NCBI RefSeq assembly: GCF_000948415.1
Contig: NZ_JYII01000012.1
Coordinates: 682,001 to 746,000 of the forward strand
Source of the DNA: Thalassospira sp. HJ
GTDB taxonomy: Bacteria > Pseudomonadota > Alphaproteobacteria > Rhodospirillales > Thalassospiraceae
Direction: 5' to 3'
DNA length: 64,000 nt
In this document: positions 16,476 through 26,452 of the stretch, in pieces
Layout: every line of letters starts with the position of its first letter
Position numbering within the stretch: position 1 is the first letter of the stretch
Position numbers and translations under genes: made by a program
Notes under the pieces: model-generated
Databases searched by the model: none
What the model saw: the letters and a program-made list of their open reading frames with translations, nothing else
What the model was told of the DNA's origin: nothing

Positions 16476-17303
16476 ATGATGACGACCCAGACCTTGCCGA
16501 TCTATCAGATCGATGCCTTCACCGATGTTCCGTTTGCCGGCAATCCGGCCGCAGTTGTGCCGCTATCACGCTGGTTGTCTGATGACGCGATGCAAAAGAT
16601 CGCGATGGAAAACAATCTGTCGGAAACGGCATTCTTCGTGCCGTGTGAAGGGGAAGAAACCGATTTTCACATTCGCTGGTTCACACCAACCGTCGAGGTG
16701 CCGCTTTGCGGGCATGCGACCCTTGCAAGTGCGTCCGTGATCTTCAATCAGCTTGGCTTTGAGGGTGATCTGATCAAACTGCAAAGCCAAAGCGGGGTTT
16801 TGACGGCCCATCGTGATGGCGAGGCGATTGTCCTGAATTTCCCGAAACAACCGATCAAGGCAGAAACTGTATCAAGCGACGTGATTGACGCACTTGGCGG
16901 GGTGATGCCGGTTGAGACATTTGGCGTGGTTAGCCGCGATACCGATATCGTGGCGGTCTTTGATGATGCATCCATTGTTCGCAACATGCGCCCGGATATG
17001 TCGACCTTGGCGAAACTGGCCGACCGCGGTGTGATCGTGACAGCACCGGGTGATAAGACCGGGCTTGATATGGTTTCGCGCTATTTCCTGCCAGCGCTAG
17101 GCATCGACGAAGATCCGGTGACGGGTTACATGCATTGCGTGGTTGCGCCCTATTGGGCCGAAAAACTTGGTCAGGTTGATGTTGTTGGCTATCAGGCATC
17201 TGCGCGTGGCGGCGTGGTTGCCTGTAAAGTCGACGGTGACCGTGTTCATCTGAAGGGGGAGGCGGTGCTATTCCTCAAAGGTGAAATCAGGCTTCCGGCA
17301 TAG
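16476..17303 (+). CDS. PhzF family isomerase/epimerase
   Basis: About 275 residues in two similar halves, the diaminopimelate-epimerase-like fold of PhzF proteins. The probable catalytic acid is E50 in ENNLSETAFF. The first-half motif FAGNPAAV and the WFTPTVEVPLCGHATL segment are both diagnostic, and the second-half motif EDPVTGYMHC is present. Family members catalyse proton-transfer isomerisations on small molecules, but most, including this one, have no known substrate. I use ATG 16476 because AGGA is just upstream; an ATG at 16455 is in frame without such a site. It ends the MocR-divergent operon and is followed by a strong terminator. Confidence 0.82.
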   Translation: MMTTQTLPIYQIDAFTDVPFAGNPAAVVPLSRWLSDDAMQKIAMENNLSETAFFVPCEGEETDFHIRWFTPTVEVPLCGHATLASASVIFNQLGFEGDLIKLQSQSGVLTAHRDGEAIVLNFPKQPIKAETVSSDVIDALGGVMPVETFGVVSRDTDIVAVFDDASIVRNMRPDMSTLAKLADRGVIVTAPGDKTGLDMVSRYFLPALGIDEDPVTGYMHCVVAPYWAEKLGQVDVVGYQASARGGVVACKVDGDRVHLKGEAVLFLKGEIRLPA

Positions 17304-17332
17304 ATCATCCGATCGCGGATAAGGTCACATTC

Positions 17333-17370
17333 AAAATGGCGGGCAGTATCGCGATTGTCCGCCATTTTTT
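17333..17370 (+). terminator. Rho-independent terminator after phzF-like gene
   Basis: AAAATGGCGG (17333-17342) pairs with CCGCCATTTT (17359-17368), and the stem can extend inward with G-U pairs to a small loop. It is followed by a T run to 17370. This closes the operon that begins at the DUF1127 gene. Confidence 0.8.
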
Positions 17371-17571
17371 GTGCGTAATGCCATGCATCCGTAAGGGAAT
17401 GTTTCTACCCATTAATCCGCATTGAAGCCCGATGGCTTTGTTTTTTTATTGACCGTGCCATGGGGCTTTCGTCTAAGTAAAAGGCAAAATAGGAGACTTG
17501 TGGACCGACCGCGCGACCATAAAAGCGCGCGCCAACCGCAAGAAAGCAGGCTTTACAGGGGAAAGTTTATC

Positions 17572-19443
17572 GTGCTCGAAAGTGTTGTTGCCAGTTCTGC
17601 AACGCCGATGCAGATGTGGGTGGTTCTTGCACTCGTTGCCGGATCGCTTGTTCTGTATGGGTTGGAGCGTATCTCGCTCGAGCTGACCAGCATGGCGCTG
17701 ATCGCAACCCTTTTGCTTTTCTTCGAGTTTTTCCCGCTGCTTGACGGTGATGGTGACAATCTGCTTGGGCCTGCAACCATCATGTCGGGCTTTGCCAACC
17801 CGGCATTGCTGACGGTGTTGTCGCTGCTTGTCGTCGGGCAGGGGATGGTTCTGACCGGCGGGGTTAGTTACATCGCCGGGCTGATTACCGAGCATGGCGG
17901 CAAGAATGCCTCGATCGCGATTTTCATCGGCCTTTTCGTCGTGATGGTGATGTCGGCCTTCCTGAACAATACGCCGGTCGTGGTCATCTTTATTCCGATT
18001 ATTCAGGCACTTGCCGAGCGTATTGAACGTTCGCCATCGGCCCTGATGATCCCGCTTTCCTATGCCGCGATCTTGGGTGGCATGACGACCCTGATCGGGT
18101 CTTCGACCAACCTTCTGGTGTCGAGTTCCCTGATCGAATTGGGGATGCCTGGGCTTGAGTTCTTTGAATTCACGACGATTGGCGGTGTTCTCGCACTTGT
18201 CGGTTTTGTCTATGTCCTTCTGATTGCGCCGCGTCTGTTGCCGGCATTGGCCTCAATGCGCAGCAAACTTGCCAACCCCGATAGCAGCGGCAAGCAGTTC
18301 ATTGCCCAGATCACGGTTGGCCCATCAGCCAACATGATCGGGACCAAACCGGTTGCCGGTTTCTTCAAGAACCTGCCCAATATCACGATCCAGATGATCG
18401 TGCGCCGCGAACACGCCGAATTGCCGCCGTTCGAAGATGATATGGAAATTCAGGCCGGTGATGTTCTGGTCGTCGCAGCGACACGCAAGGCCCTGACCGA
18501 GGCCCTGCAAAAAGACCCCGGTTTGCTGCATTCCGACGCGGTTGCAGTGGGTGCGGATGGTGACGATACCCCGCAAAAATCAACCCAGCTTCTGGCCGAA
18601 GTCATGTTGCCGCCGGGCTCGCGCCTGATCGGGTTTAACCTTGAGCAGATCGGTTTCCGCTATCAGTACAAATGCCTTGTGCTGGGTATTCAGCGCCGGT
18701 CGCGCATGATCCGGACCCAGATGACCGAAATCCGGCTTGAAGCCGGTGACGTTCTTCTGGTGCAGGGACGCTCAGAGGATGTCGAGGCGCTTCGTACCAT
18801 TCGTGACGTTGTCTTGCTGGAATGGTCGACGCGCACCTTGCCGCGCCCGTTCCATGCCCGTCGTGCTGCTGCGATCTTCCTTGGGGTGATTGCATTGGCC
18901 GCGACCGGAATTGTGCCGATCATGGTTTCAAGCTTTATCGGTGCCGGTCTGATGATCGCATCTGGTGCGCTTAATTTGCGACAGGCGTCGCGCGCGATTG
19001 ACCGCAAGATTGTGCTGCTGGTGGCTGCTGCCCTCGCGCTTGGCAATGCCTTGCAATTAACCGGCGGGGCTGAGTTCGTGGCCGATCAGCTATTGGCAGC
19101 AACCCGCGGGGCACCAGCACCGGTTATCTTGTCGCTCTTCTTCCTGATTGTGGCCGGGTTTACCAATGTGCTTTCGAACAATGCCTGTGCCGTGTTGTTC
19201 ACCCCGATCGGGATTGGCATGGCGCAGCAATTGGGTGTGCCGCCGCATGTGTTTGCGATTGCGGTGGTGATGGCGGCAAACTGTTCATTTGCATCGCCGG
19301 TGGGGTATCAGACCAACCTTCTTGTCATGGGGCCGGGGCATTACCGGTTCATCGACTTCCTCAAGGCTGGCACACCGCTGATTATCCTTCTTTGGATCGC
19401 GTTCAGCCTGTTTGCGCCGTGGTATTACGATATCCCGTTCTAA
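17572..19443 (+). CDS. SLC13/DASS-type permease with central RCK_C (TrkA-C) domains
   Basis: About 623 residues from GTG 17572. The protein has an N-terminal block of membrane helices (about 10-220), two soluble TrkA-C/RCK_C-like domains (about 235-415) and a second block of helices (about 440-620). It looks like an anion or dicarboxylate/sulfate symporter of the SLC13/DASS type. The two short motifs GSSTNLLV and SPVGYQTNLLVMGPG are the paired substrate and sodium-binding hairpins of this family. GTG is preferred because AGGGG precedes it and the first helix follows soon after; an in-frame ATG at 17422 would add 50 polar residues. The transported ion is not identifiable. Confidence 0.82.
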   Translation: MLESVVASSATPMQMWVVLALVAGSLVLYGLERISLELTSMALIATLLLFFEFFPLLDGDGDNLLGPATIMSGFANPALLTVLSLLVVGQGMVLTGGVSYIAGLITEHGGKNASIAIFIGLFVVMVMSAFLNNTPVVVIFIPIIQALAERIERSPSALMIPLSYAAILGGMTTLIGSSTNLLVSSSLIELGMPGLEFFEFTTIGGVLALVGFVYVLLIAPRLLPALASMRSKLANPDSSGKQFIAQITVGPSANMIGTKPVAGFFKNLPNITIQMIVRREHAELPPFEDDMEIQAGDVLVVAATRKALTEALQKDPGLLHSDAVAVGADGDDTPQKSTQLLAEVMLPPGSRLIGFNLEQIGFRYQYKCLVLGIQRRSRMIRTQMTEIRLEAGDVLLVQGRSEDVEALRTIRDVVLLEWSTRTLPRPFHARRAAAIFLGVIALAATGIVPIMVSSFIGAGLMIASGALNLRQASRAIDRKIVLLVAAALALGNALQLTGGAEFVADQLLAATRGAPAPVILSLFFLIVAGFTNVLSNNACAVLFTPIGIGMAQQLGVPPHVFAIAVVMAANCSFASPVGYQTNLLVMGPGHYRFIDFLKAGTPLIILLWIAFSLFAPWYYDIPF

Positions 19444-19618
19444 GGCCGGTGAAGCTGGTCCGGTAACGGATTGCATCCGTTCAGTTAAGCCATGCAAAAA
19501 TGGCTGTCTTGTTTGTGTGGAAGGCGTTTGACTTTTGCCTTCTGCGCAATAGGATCAGGCCGCTTGATTGTTCTACATGAACCATCATTGGTTATTCTTC
19601 TTTCTCAGGAACTTACAG

Positions 19619-20800
<1,182 letters not shown>

Positions 20801-20956
20801 GAAATAATTCGTACGTATTATTTGCGTTAGAGGGGTTTTCCCCGTTGCTCTGTCCGGCACAACGCGGTAGTAACCGCTACCGGATAGTGAGCCCTGAGCG
20901 TTGCTCGGGATATCATCAATTTGAATTTGCGCGCCTCGTCCGGGAAAGCACACATA
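20801..20956 (+). promoter_or_regulatory. Structured leader between serC and hisZ
   Basis: This 156-base gap holds several small inverted repeats in tandem. AATAAT and ATTATT flank TCGTACGT just after serC. GGGG/CCCC with a TTTT loop lies at 20832-20843, CGGTAG/CTACCG at 20865-20882, and CCC-GAGC/GCTC-GGG at 20892-20909. There is no terminator-like T run. It may be a 5' leader with a regulatory fold or only a folded spacer. I could not match it to a known riboswitch. Confidence 0.35.
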
Positions 20957-22123
20957 ATGACCGAACTCGCCAGGAAAGCTCTTTTGCCCGCCGGCCTGCA
21001 GGATGTCCTGCCAGGAACCGCCGCACGGGAAGCTGAAATCCGTGAAAAGCTGATGGCCAGTCTGGCGCATGCGGGATACGACCGCGTGAAAACCCCGCTC
21101 GTCGAATTTGAAGAAAGCCTGCTTGAAGGTGTGGCACCGGAACTGGCGACCCAGACATTTCGTCTGATGGACCCGGAATCGCGTCGCATGATGGGGCTTC
21201 GGTCCGATATGACGCCGCAGGTTGGCCGTATTGCAGCGACCCGTTTGGTTGATGCGCCGCGTCCGCTGCGTCTTTCCTATTCCGGTGATGTGCTGCGGAT
21301 CAAGGGTTCGCATCTGCGGCCGGAACGCCAGTTCGCACAGGTTGGTGCGGAACTGATTGGTGTTTCGAGTGCCGCGGCCGATACGGAGATTGTTCTGCTT
21401 GCGCTTGAAGCCCTTGATAGCATCGGTCTTGCCGATGTTTCGGTCGATCTTAATCTGCCGACCTTGCCGGTGCGTCTGTTTGACGCCTTTGGCGTATCGC
21501 GCGATGAACGAGAAGCTTTGACGGAGGCACTTGAACGTCGCGACGTCGCGGCCCTTCGCGCCGCTGATGGCAAAGTCACAGGCGTTCTGGTTGCCTTGCT
21601 GGAGGCCGCAGGTCCGGCACAGACGGCCTTGCCGAAACTCAAGAAACTTGAATTGCCGCTCGGCGCATCCGAAGAGCTTTATCGTCTGATTGACGTCGCA
21701 GAACGTGTTCTGGCGTCCGGGCTTGAAGCAGCCCTTACCATTGATCCGGTCGAGATGGCCGGTTTCCGCTATCAGACCGGTGTCAGCTTTACCCTGTTTG
21801 CCCGTAATGTCCGCGGCGAGATTGGTCGTGGCGGGCGTTATCGTGCCGGCGGTGCCTCTGGCGAGGCGGCAACGGGTATGTCGCTTTATATGGATAGTAT
21901 TCTGCGCGGTCTTCCGGATGCTGAACCGGTGGATCGGGTCTACCTGCCGCTGGGCACGCCGCAGCGGGAAGCGCGCAAATTGCGCGCCGAAGGTCATTAC
22001 ACGGTTGCCGCCCTTGAAGGTGCGGCCGAGGCCAAAACCGAGGCTGCTGCGCGCATCGAAGCGCAGGGCATGGGTTGTAATCACATTTATCTTGGCGGCC
22101 AGGTTGTGCCGCTGAGCGCCTAA
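20957..22123 (+). CDS. hisZ: ATP phosphoribosyltransferase regulatory subunit
   Basis: A 388-residue paralogue of histidyl-tRNA synthetase that lacks the anticodon-binding domain. HisZ pairs with short-form HisG to form the first enzyme of histidine synthesis and mediates feedback by histidine. Seen here are the class II synthetase-like motif 2 region ([19 protein letters not shown]) and a motif 3-like [10 protein letters not shown] near the end. ATG 20957 with GGGAAAG 8 bases upstream is preferred to an in-frame TTG at 20921. The N-terminus [12 protein letters not shown] is typical. hisG is not in the window. purA follows after 35 bases. Confidence 0.9.
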   Translation: MTELARKALLPAGLQDVLPGTAAREAEIREKLMASLAHAGYDRVKTPLVEFEESLLEGVAPELATQTFRLMDPESRRMMGLRSDMTPQVGRIAATRLVDAPRPLRLSYSGDVLRIKGSHLRPERQFAQVGAELIGVSSAAADTEIVLLALEALDSIGLADVSVDLNLPTLPVRLFDAFGVSRDEREALTEALERRDVAALRAADGKVTGVLVALLEAAGPAQTALPKLKKLELPLGASEELYRLIDVAERVLASGLEAALTIDPVEMAGFRYQTGVSFTLFARNVRGEIGRGGRYRAGGASGEAATGMSLYMDSILRGLPDAEPVDRVYLPLGTPQREARKLRAEGHYTVAALEGAAEAKTEAAARIEAQGMGCNHIYLGGQVVPLSA

Positions 22124-22158
22124 TTCAACGAACTTTTTATCGCGCAAGGAGTTTTGCG

Positions 22159-23454
22159 ATGACCAATGTTGCCGTGATCGGTTCCCAGTGGGGGGACGAA
22201 GGTAAAGGCAAGATCGTCGACTGGCTGTCCGAACGGGCAGACGTTGTTGTGCGTTTCCAGGGTGGTCATAACGCCGGTCATACTCTGGTGATCGACGGAA
22301 CGACTTACAAACTCAGCCTGCTGCCGTCGGGCATCGTGCGTGAGAAAAAGCTCTCGGTAATCGGTAACGGCGTTGTTGTCGATCCGTGGGCGCTTCTGGC
22401 CGAGATCGGTCGCCTGAAAGAGCAGGGCGTGGACATCACCCCGGAAAACCTGCGTCTGGCGGAAAATGCCTGCCTGATCCTGCCGCTGCATGGCAACCTT
22501 GACCGTGCACGCGAAGCGGCTGCTTCCGGTGATAACAAGATCGGCACCACCGGTCGTGGTATCGGCCCGGCATACGAAGACCGTGCTGGTCGCCGTGCAA
22601 TCCGTGTTGGTGATCTGGCTGATGTTGACCTGCTCAAAGCCAAGATCGAGAACCTGCTGACGCATCACAATGCGCTTCTGCGCGGCCTTGGTCAGCCGGA
22701 AATTGATGGCGCGGAACTGCTTGAACAGCTCAAGGAAATTGCACCGAAAATTCTGCCGTTCTCTGACACGGTCTGGAAGTCGCTGAACCAGTTCAAGGAA
22801 GCTGGCAAGCGCATCCTGTTCGAAGGTGCGCAGGGCACGATGCTTGACGTTGACCATGGCACGTATCCGTTCGTGACCTCGTCAAACACCGTTTCCGGTC
22901 AGGCAGCAGCCGGTTCCGGCATGGGCCCGTCGGGTGTTGGTTATGTTCTTGGTATCACCAAGGCCTACACCACCCGCGTTGGCGAAGGTCCGTTCCCGTC
23001 CGAACTGTTTGACGCAGACGGTGAACGTCTTGGTGAGCGTGGCCACGAATTCGGTGTGGTCACCGGTCGTAAGCGCCGCTGTGGCTGGTTTGATGCCGCC
23101 CTTGTTCGTCAGTCGGTCAAGGTCAACGGCATCACCGGTATCGCCTTGACCAAGCTTGACGTGCTTGATGGCTTTGACGAGATCAATATCTGCACCGGCT
23201 ATGACATTGATGGGAAAATTTATGACCATCTGCCGGCCAACCAGCGTCTTCAGGCCAAAGCCAAGCCGGTTTATGAAACCATCGAAGGCTGGTCGGAAAC
23301 GACCATGGGTGCACGTAGCTGGGCGGACCTTCCGGCGGCCGCGATCAAATATGTTCGCCGCGTCGAAGAGCTGATCGAAGCACCGGTTGCGCTTCTGTCA
23401 ACCAGCCCGGAACGCGATGACACCATTCTGGTACATGATCCGTTCAGCGCCTGA
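22159..23454 (+). CDS. purA: Adenylosuccinate synthetase
   Basis: 431 residues, full length for the family. PurA joins IMP and aspartate using GTP to make adenylosuccinate, the first committed step to AMP, in the cytosol. The N-terminal [16 protein letters not shown] carries the phosphate-binding loop and catalytic aspartate. [23 protein letters not shown] and the C-terminal guanine-binding [11 protein letters not shown] are all intact. AAGGAG lies 7 bases before the ATG. It follows hisZ closely and is closed by a strong terminator. Linking histidine and AMP synthesis makes sense because HisG uses ATP and the pathway returns AICAR to purines. Confidence 0.97.
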   Translation: MTNVAVIGSQWGDEGKGKIVDWLSERADVVVRFQGGHNAGHTLVIDGTTYKLSLLPSGIVREKKLSVIGNGVVVDPWALLAEIGRLKEQGVDITPENLRLAENACLILPLHGNLDRAREAAASGDNKIGTTGRGIGPAYEDRAGRRAIRVGDLADVDLLKAKIENLLTHHNALLRGLGQPEIDGAELLEQLKEIAPKILPFSDTVWKSLNQFKEAGKRILFEGAQGTMLDVDHGTYPFVTSSNTVSGQAAAGSGMGPSGVGYVLGITKAYTTRVGEGPFPSELFDADGERLGERGHEFGVVTGRKRRCGWFDAALVRQSVKVNGITGIALTKLDVLDGFDEINICTGYDIDGKIYDHLPANQRLQAKAKPVYETIEGWSETTMGARSWADLPAAAIKYVRRVEELIEAPVALLSTSPERDDTILVHDPFSA

Positions 23455-23480
23455 TTGCTGAAAAATACCTGATTGTTAAA

Positions 23481-23510
23481 AGCCACCAGTATCAAGCTGG
23501 TGGCTTTTTT
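23481..23510 (+). terminator. Rho-independent terminator after purA
   Basis: Perfect 9-bp stem AGCCACCAG (23481-23489) and CTGGTGGCT (23497-23505) with a 7-base loop, followed by a T tract to 23510. It ends the serC-hisZ-purA transcript. Confidence 0.9.
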
Positions 23511-23703
23511 GTTTGTGGTTTAAGGGCTTGATTGTCCCTTAATGCTGAGCCTGCCGCATAACAGCTTGCCCGCATGGAGGATCACCAGTATCGTTTTATC
23601 AACCTTTTGAGGATAGCGTTCTGGTAGATAGGTCAGGAGGACTGTCGATCAGGAGATCGCGCGTCACTCAGGGAATGATAACCTGTAAAAGAATATCGGG
23701 ATC

Positions 23704-25839
23704 ATGGCAGAGCAAGCAGAAGATCAGGAACAGGACGTTTCGAACGGTGCTGCGACAGAGCCGGTGATGGATGCACCGGGCGGCGGCGCACCTGCGCCTG
23801 CGGAACCCGAAGAAACATCAGAAAATGATGAAGCCACCATCAGTGCGGGTGGCAAAAGTGTCGAAATCGGCAATTTCCGCGTCTTTCTGGATCTGCGAAT
23901 GCCGGAATTCGATATGGGTCATTGCAAGGCCTATTCCGCGGACAATCTGCGCCGTGATGAAGGAAGCGCCTTTGCGCTTGTCACTGACCCGGTTCTTCCG
24001 ACCCGCCACGATCACATGACTTTCCTGACCGGGATGCATATGGCTGGTCAGATTGATCTGATTGACTATGAAACCGCCTATTGGCCGCCCTTTGGTCGCA
24101 AGACCATGGTGCTTTTCTATGAGAAGCCGGCGGGGGGTAGGGTTTTAGCCAAACAAACCAAAAAGCTCCCCATCGACGAACACGACATTGCGACGGTCGT
24201 TGTCGAGCCGCTGATGAATGCCATGCAGGCCTTCGGTGAAAAGGGCTTGGCACATCGTAATATTCGTGCCGACAACCTTTTCTTTGCCGACCCCATGCAC
24301 GAGAAAGTCGTGCTTGGTGATTGTGCAAGTGCACCGCCTGGCTATGACCAACCCGCAGTCTATGAGACCGCGTCACGCATGGGTGCCGATCCCGCAGGAC
24401 GCGGTTCGGGCAGCATCGCAGATGATTTCTATGCACTTGGCATGACACTGGCCGAGCTTGGCATCGGGCGTCAGCCGCTCAAGAAGCTCAATGATCAGGA
24501 AATCCTCGAGCTCAAACTTTCAAAGGGGTCATTCCAGGCCATCGCATCGCTGGAAAAGCTGCCGCTGGTGCTGATTGAACCCGTGCGCGGGCTTCTGTGC
24601 GATGATCCCGAAGAACGCTGGGGCCTTGCGGAGTTGAATGCCTGGCTCGATGGCCGCCGGACCAAGCCGGTGCAATCAAATACGGAAAAGCGTGCCGCGC
24701 GTTCGCAAAACCTTGCGGGGCGAGATTACTATACCTGTCGATCGCTTGCGCAGGGCATTGCCAAGAACTGGAGCACCGCACTTGCGCCTTTGCGCGACAG
24801 CACCGTGGAAATCTGGTTGCGGCGCGGTTTGGGCGACAATGATCGGGCAAAGGCACTTTCCGAGGCCATGCGTCAATTGCAATGGGCGGGTGCCGACAAA
24901 CGATCTGCCGAGGATGTACTGGTCGCACGTTCCATCCTGATCCTGGATCCGACCGGGCCGGTGCGGTTCAAGGGGTTCGCATCCATGGTCGACGGGCTTG
25001 GCTTCATGCTGTCCTATGATGTGCAGCACGGGCGCGGACCGCAACGTTTTGCCGACGTTATCGTCCGCGATATCCCGTCCTTCTGGTTTAGCCGTCAGGA
25101 AGGCTACAGCCCGGAAGTCCAGAGACAACAGCAGCTTTATAAAAACCTGCGCTATTACATTCAGCAGCAAAGTGCTGGCTATGGCTATGAGCGCTGCCTT
25201 TATGCGACCGTGCGCAATCAGCATTGCCTGAGCCCGATGGTCGAAGAAGAATATGTCGTCGAAATCGCCGATCTGTTGCCGGCCCTTGAAAAGGCTGCCG
25301 AAACAGCATCTGAAGAAAGCTGGCCGGTGGATCGTCACATTGCAGCCTTCATCGCGACGCGTCTTGAAGACGATGTCGAAGGCCAGTTGATGGCGATGCA
25401 AAACCCGTCTGACGAGGTTGAATACAGCCGCGCGATCATCAGCATGCTGGCGATTGTCCAGTGGCGCCATGGCCCGGATAATCTGCAAAACCTGTCGCAT
25501 TGGGTGGCGCGTTTGATGGAGCCGGCGATCAAGGTGTTCCACAGCAAGGCACGCCGCGAACGTGTGGAAACCGAAATTCCAAAACTGGCCAAGCGTGGCA
25601 ATCTGGTCGAGCTTTACAACCTCATCAATGACGAGCAGGAACGTCGTAAGGACCAGTCCGAGTTTGTCGAGGCGGTCGCGGAATATTCCGAAGCCGAAAG
25701 TGAAGTGTTCGATCTGGAATCGTCGGGGCCGGCACGTATGGAATTGGCCGAAAAAGTCGGCCAACAGGCCGCAGCATTCGCATCCACCATGATCGCGCTG
25801 CTGACCGTATCCGCGCTGTTCTTGATGCATATCTTTTAA
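23704..25839 (+). CDS. Tail-anchored protein with degenerate protein-kinase domain
   Basis: 711 residues. After an acidic, Pro/Ala-rich N-terminus (1-50), residues about 55-320 look like a protein-kinase fold. HRNIRADN (184-191) sits where HRDxKxxN should be and GDCA (205-208) where DFG should be. FYALGMTLAELGIG resembles helix F, and DDPEERWGLAELNAWL the terminal kinase helices. The catalytic Asp of HRD is Asn, and no Gly-rich loop or VAIK lysine is visible, so a pseudokinase is likely. Residues about 330-680 are an unrecognised helical region. A single hydrophobic segment at the extreme C-terminus (STMIALLTVSALFLMHIF) should anchor it with the bulk in the cytosol. The start has only a weak ribosome site. 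The next gene, a membrane protein, follows after 9 bases. Confidence 0.65.
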   Translation: MAEQAEDQEQDVSNGAATEPVMDAPGGGAPAPAEPEETSENDEATISAGGKSVEIGNFRVFLDLRMPEFDMGHCKAYSADNLRRDEGSAFALVTDPVLPTRHDHMTFLTGMHMAGQIDLIDYETAYWPPFGRKTMVLFYEKPAGGRVLAKQTKKLPIDEHDIATVVVEPLMNAMQAFGEKGLAHRNIRADNLFFADPMHEKVVLGDCASAPPGYDQPAVYETASRMGADPAGRGSGSIADDFYALGMTLAELGIGRQPLKKLNDQEILELKLSKGSFQAIASLEKLPLVLIEPVRGLLCDDPEERWGLAELNAWLDGRRTKPVQSNTEKRAARSQNLAGRDYYTCRSLAQGIAKNWSTALAPLRDSTVEIWLRRGLGDNDRAKALSEAMRQLQWAGADKRSAEDVLVARSILILDPTGPVRFKGFASMVDGLGFMLSYDVQHGRGPQRFADVIVRDIPSFWFSRQEGYSPEVQRQQQLYKNLRYYIQQQSAGYGYERCLYATVRNQHCLSPMVEEEYVVEIADLLPALEKAAETASEESWPVDRHIAAFIATRLEDDVEGQLMAMQNPSDEVEYSRAIISMLAIVQWRHGPDNLQNLSHWVARLMEPAIKVFHSKARRERVETEIPKLAKRGNLVELYNLINDEQERRKDQSEFVEAVAEYSEAESEVFDLESSGPARMELAEKVGQQAAAFASTMIALLTVSALFLMHIF

Positions 25840-25848
25840 GGGGCTGAG

Positions 25849-26343
25849 ATGGCAAAAGGTAAAAGTTCAGCCTCAAAGGGCAAGGGTAAGGGCGGACGTA
25901 GCGCGTTTTCCGGCTTGTCGGTGATTGCATCTGCCGTGCTGCTGTTCATGGTGGCGTTGCCGACCTTTATTACGTTGACCGTCGGGCTGTTGCCGTCGCT
26001 TGTTGCCTTCATCTTTGATCGCAGTCCGGGGCGGACTATGGCGCGCTGTGTGTTTGGTTTGAATTTCTCAGGTGTTGCGCCCTATATCCTCGAAATCTGG
26101 ATGCAGCCGGCACAAACCGTCAGTGGCGCGACACAAGCGGTGTTCCAGCCGCTTGCCCTGTCGATCATGTATGGCGCGGCGGGGCTTGGCTGGTTGCTCT
26201 ATCTTGCGATGCCGCCGATTGTTGCCAATGTGCTGAACCTCTCGGCACAGCGCCGGGTAAGTGAGTTGCGCAAGAAACAGCGCGGTCTGATCAAGACCTG
26301 GGGCGATAGCCTGATCAAGGAAGTGGATCGTTCGGGCAACTGA
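25849..26343 (+). CDS. Small multi-pass membrane protein of unknown function
   Basis: 164 residues. A very basic Lys/Gly/Ser N-terminus (about 1-22) is followed by about three or four hydrophobic segments: IASAVLLFMVALPTFITLTV, the following LLPSLVAFIF, one around QPLALSIMYGAAGLGWLLYL, and LAMPPIVANVL. A charged C-terminal tail (RRVSELRKKQRG) ends it. No family recognised. GGGG lies 5 bases before the ATG, and the gene follows the pseudokinase gene by 9 bases, so the two are almost surely co-translated and may form a membrane complex. The small spacing is the only functional clue. Confidence 0.7.
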   Translation: MAKGKSSASKGKGKGGRSAFSGLSVIASAVLLFMVALPTFITLTVGLLPSLVAFIFDRSPGRTMARCVFGLNFSGVAPYILEIWMQPAQTVSGATQAVFQPLALSIMYGAAGLGWLLYLAMPPIVANVLNLSAQRRVSELRKKQRGLIKTWGDSLIKEVDRSGN

Positions 26344-26380
26344 TCGAAGCGCCGTCTTCCCCGTGATATGCGACCCAAAG

Positions 26381-26406
26381 AAAAACGGCGGACAATTGTC
26401 CGCCGT
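26381..26406 (-). terminator. Terminator of rpoH
   Basis: A perfect 22-bp palindrome, ACGGCGGAC-AATT-GTCCGCCGT (26385-26406), is followed on the minus strand by a run of five T (26381-26385). It lies about 46 bases past the rpoH stop codon and should end that leftward transcript. On the plus strand it has no T run but may still hinder read-through from the membrane-protein gene. Confidence 0.8.
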
Positions 26407-26452
26407 AAGTCGTTTCCAGAGGGGGGGTATAAAAATGGGGTATTAGCCGTTG

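Noticed and set aside
19465..19481. AACGGAT/ATCCGTT hairpin after the SLC13 gene as a terminator
   Set aside because: A short stem with a 3-base loop and no T run; too weak to call.
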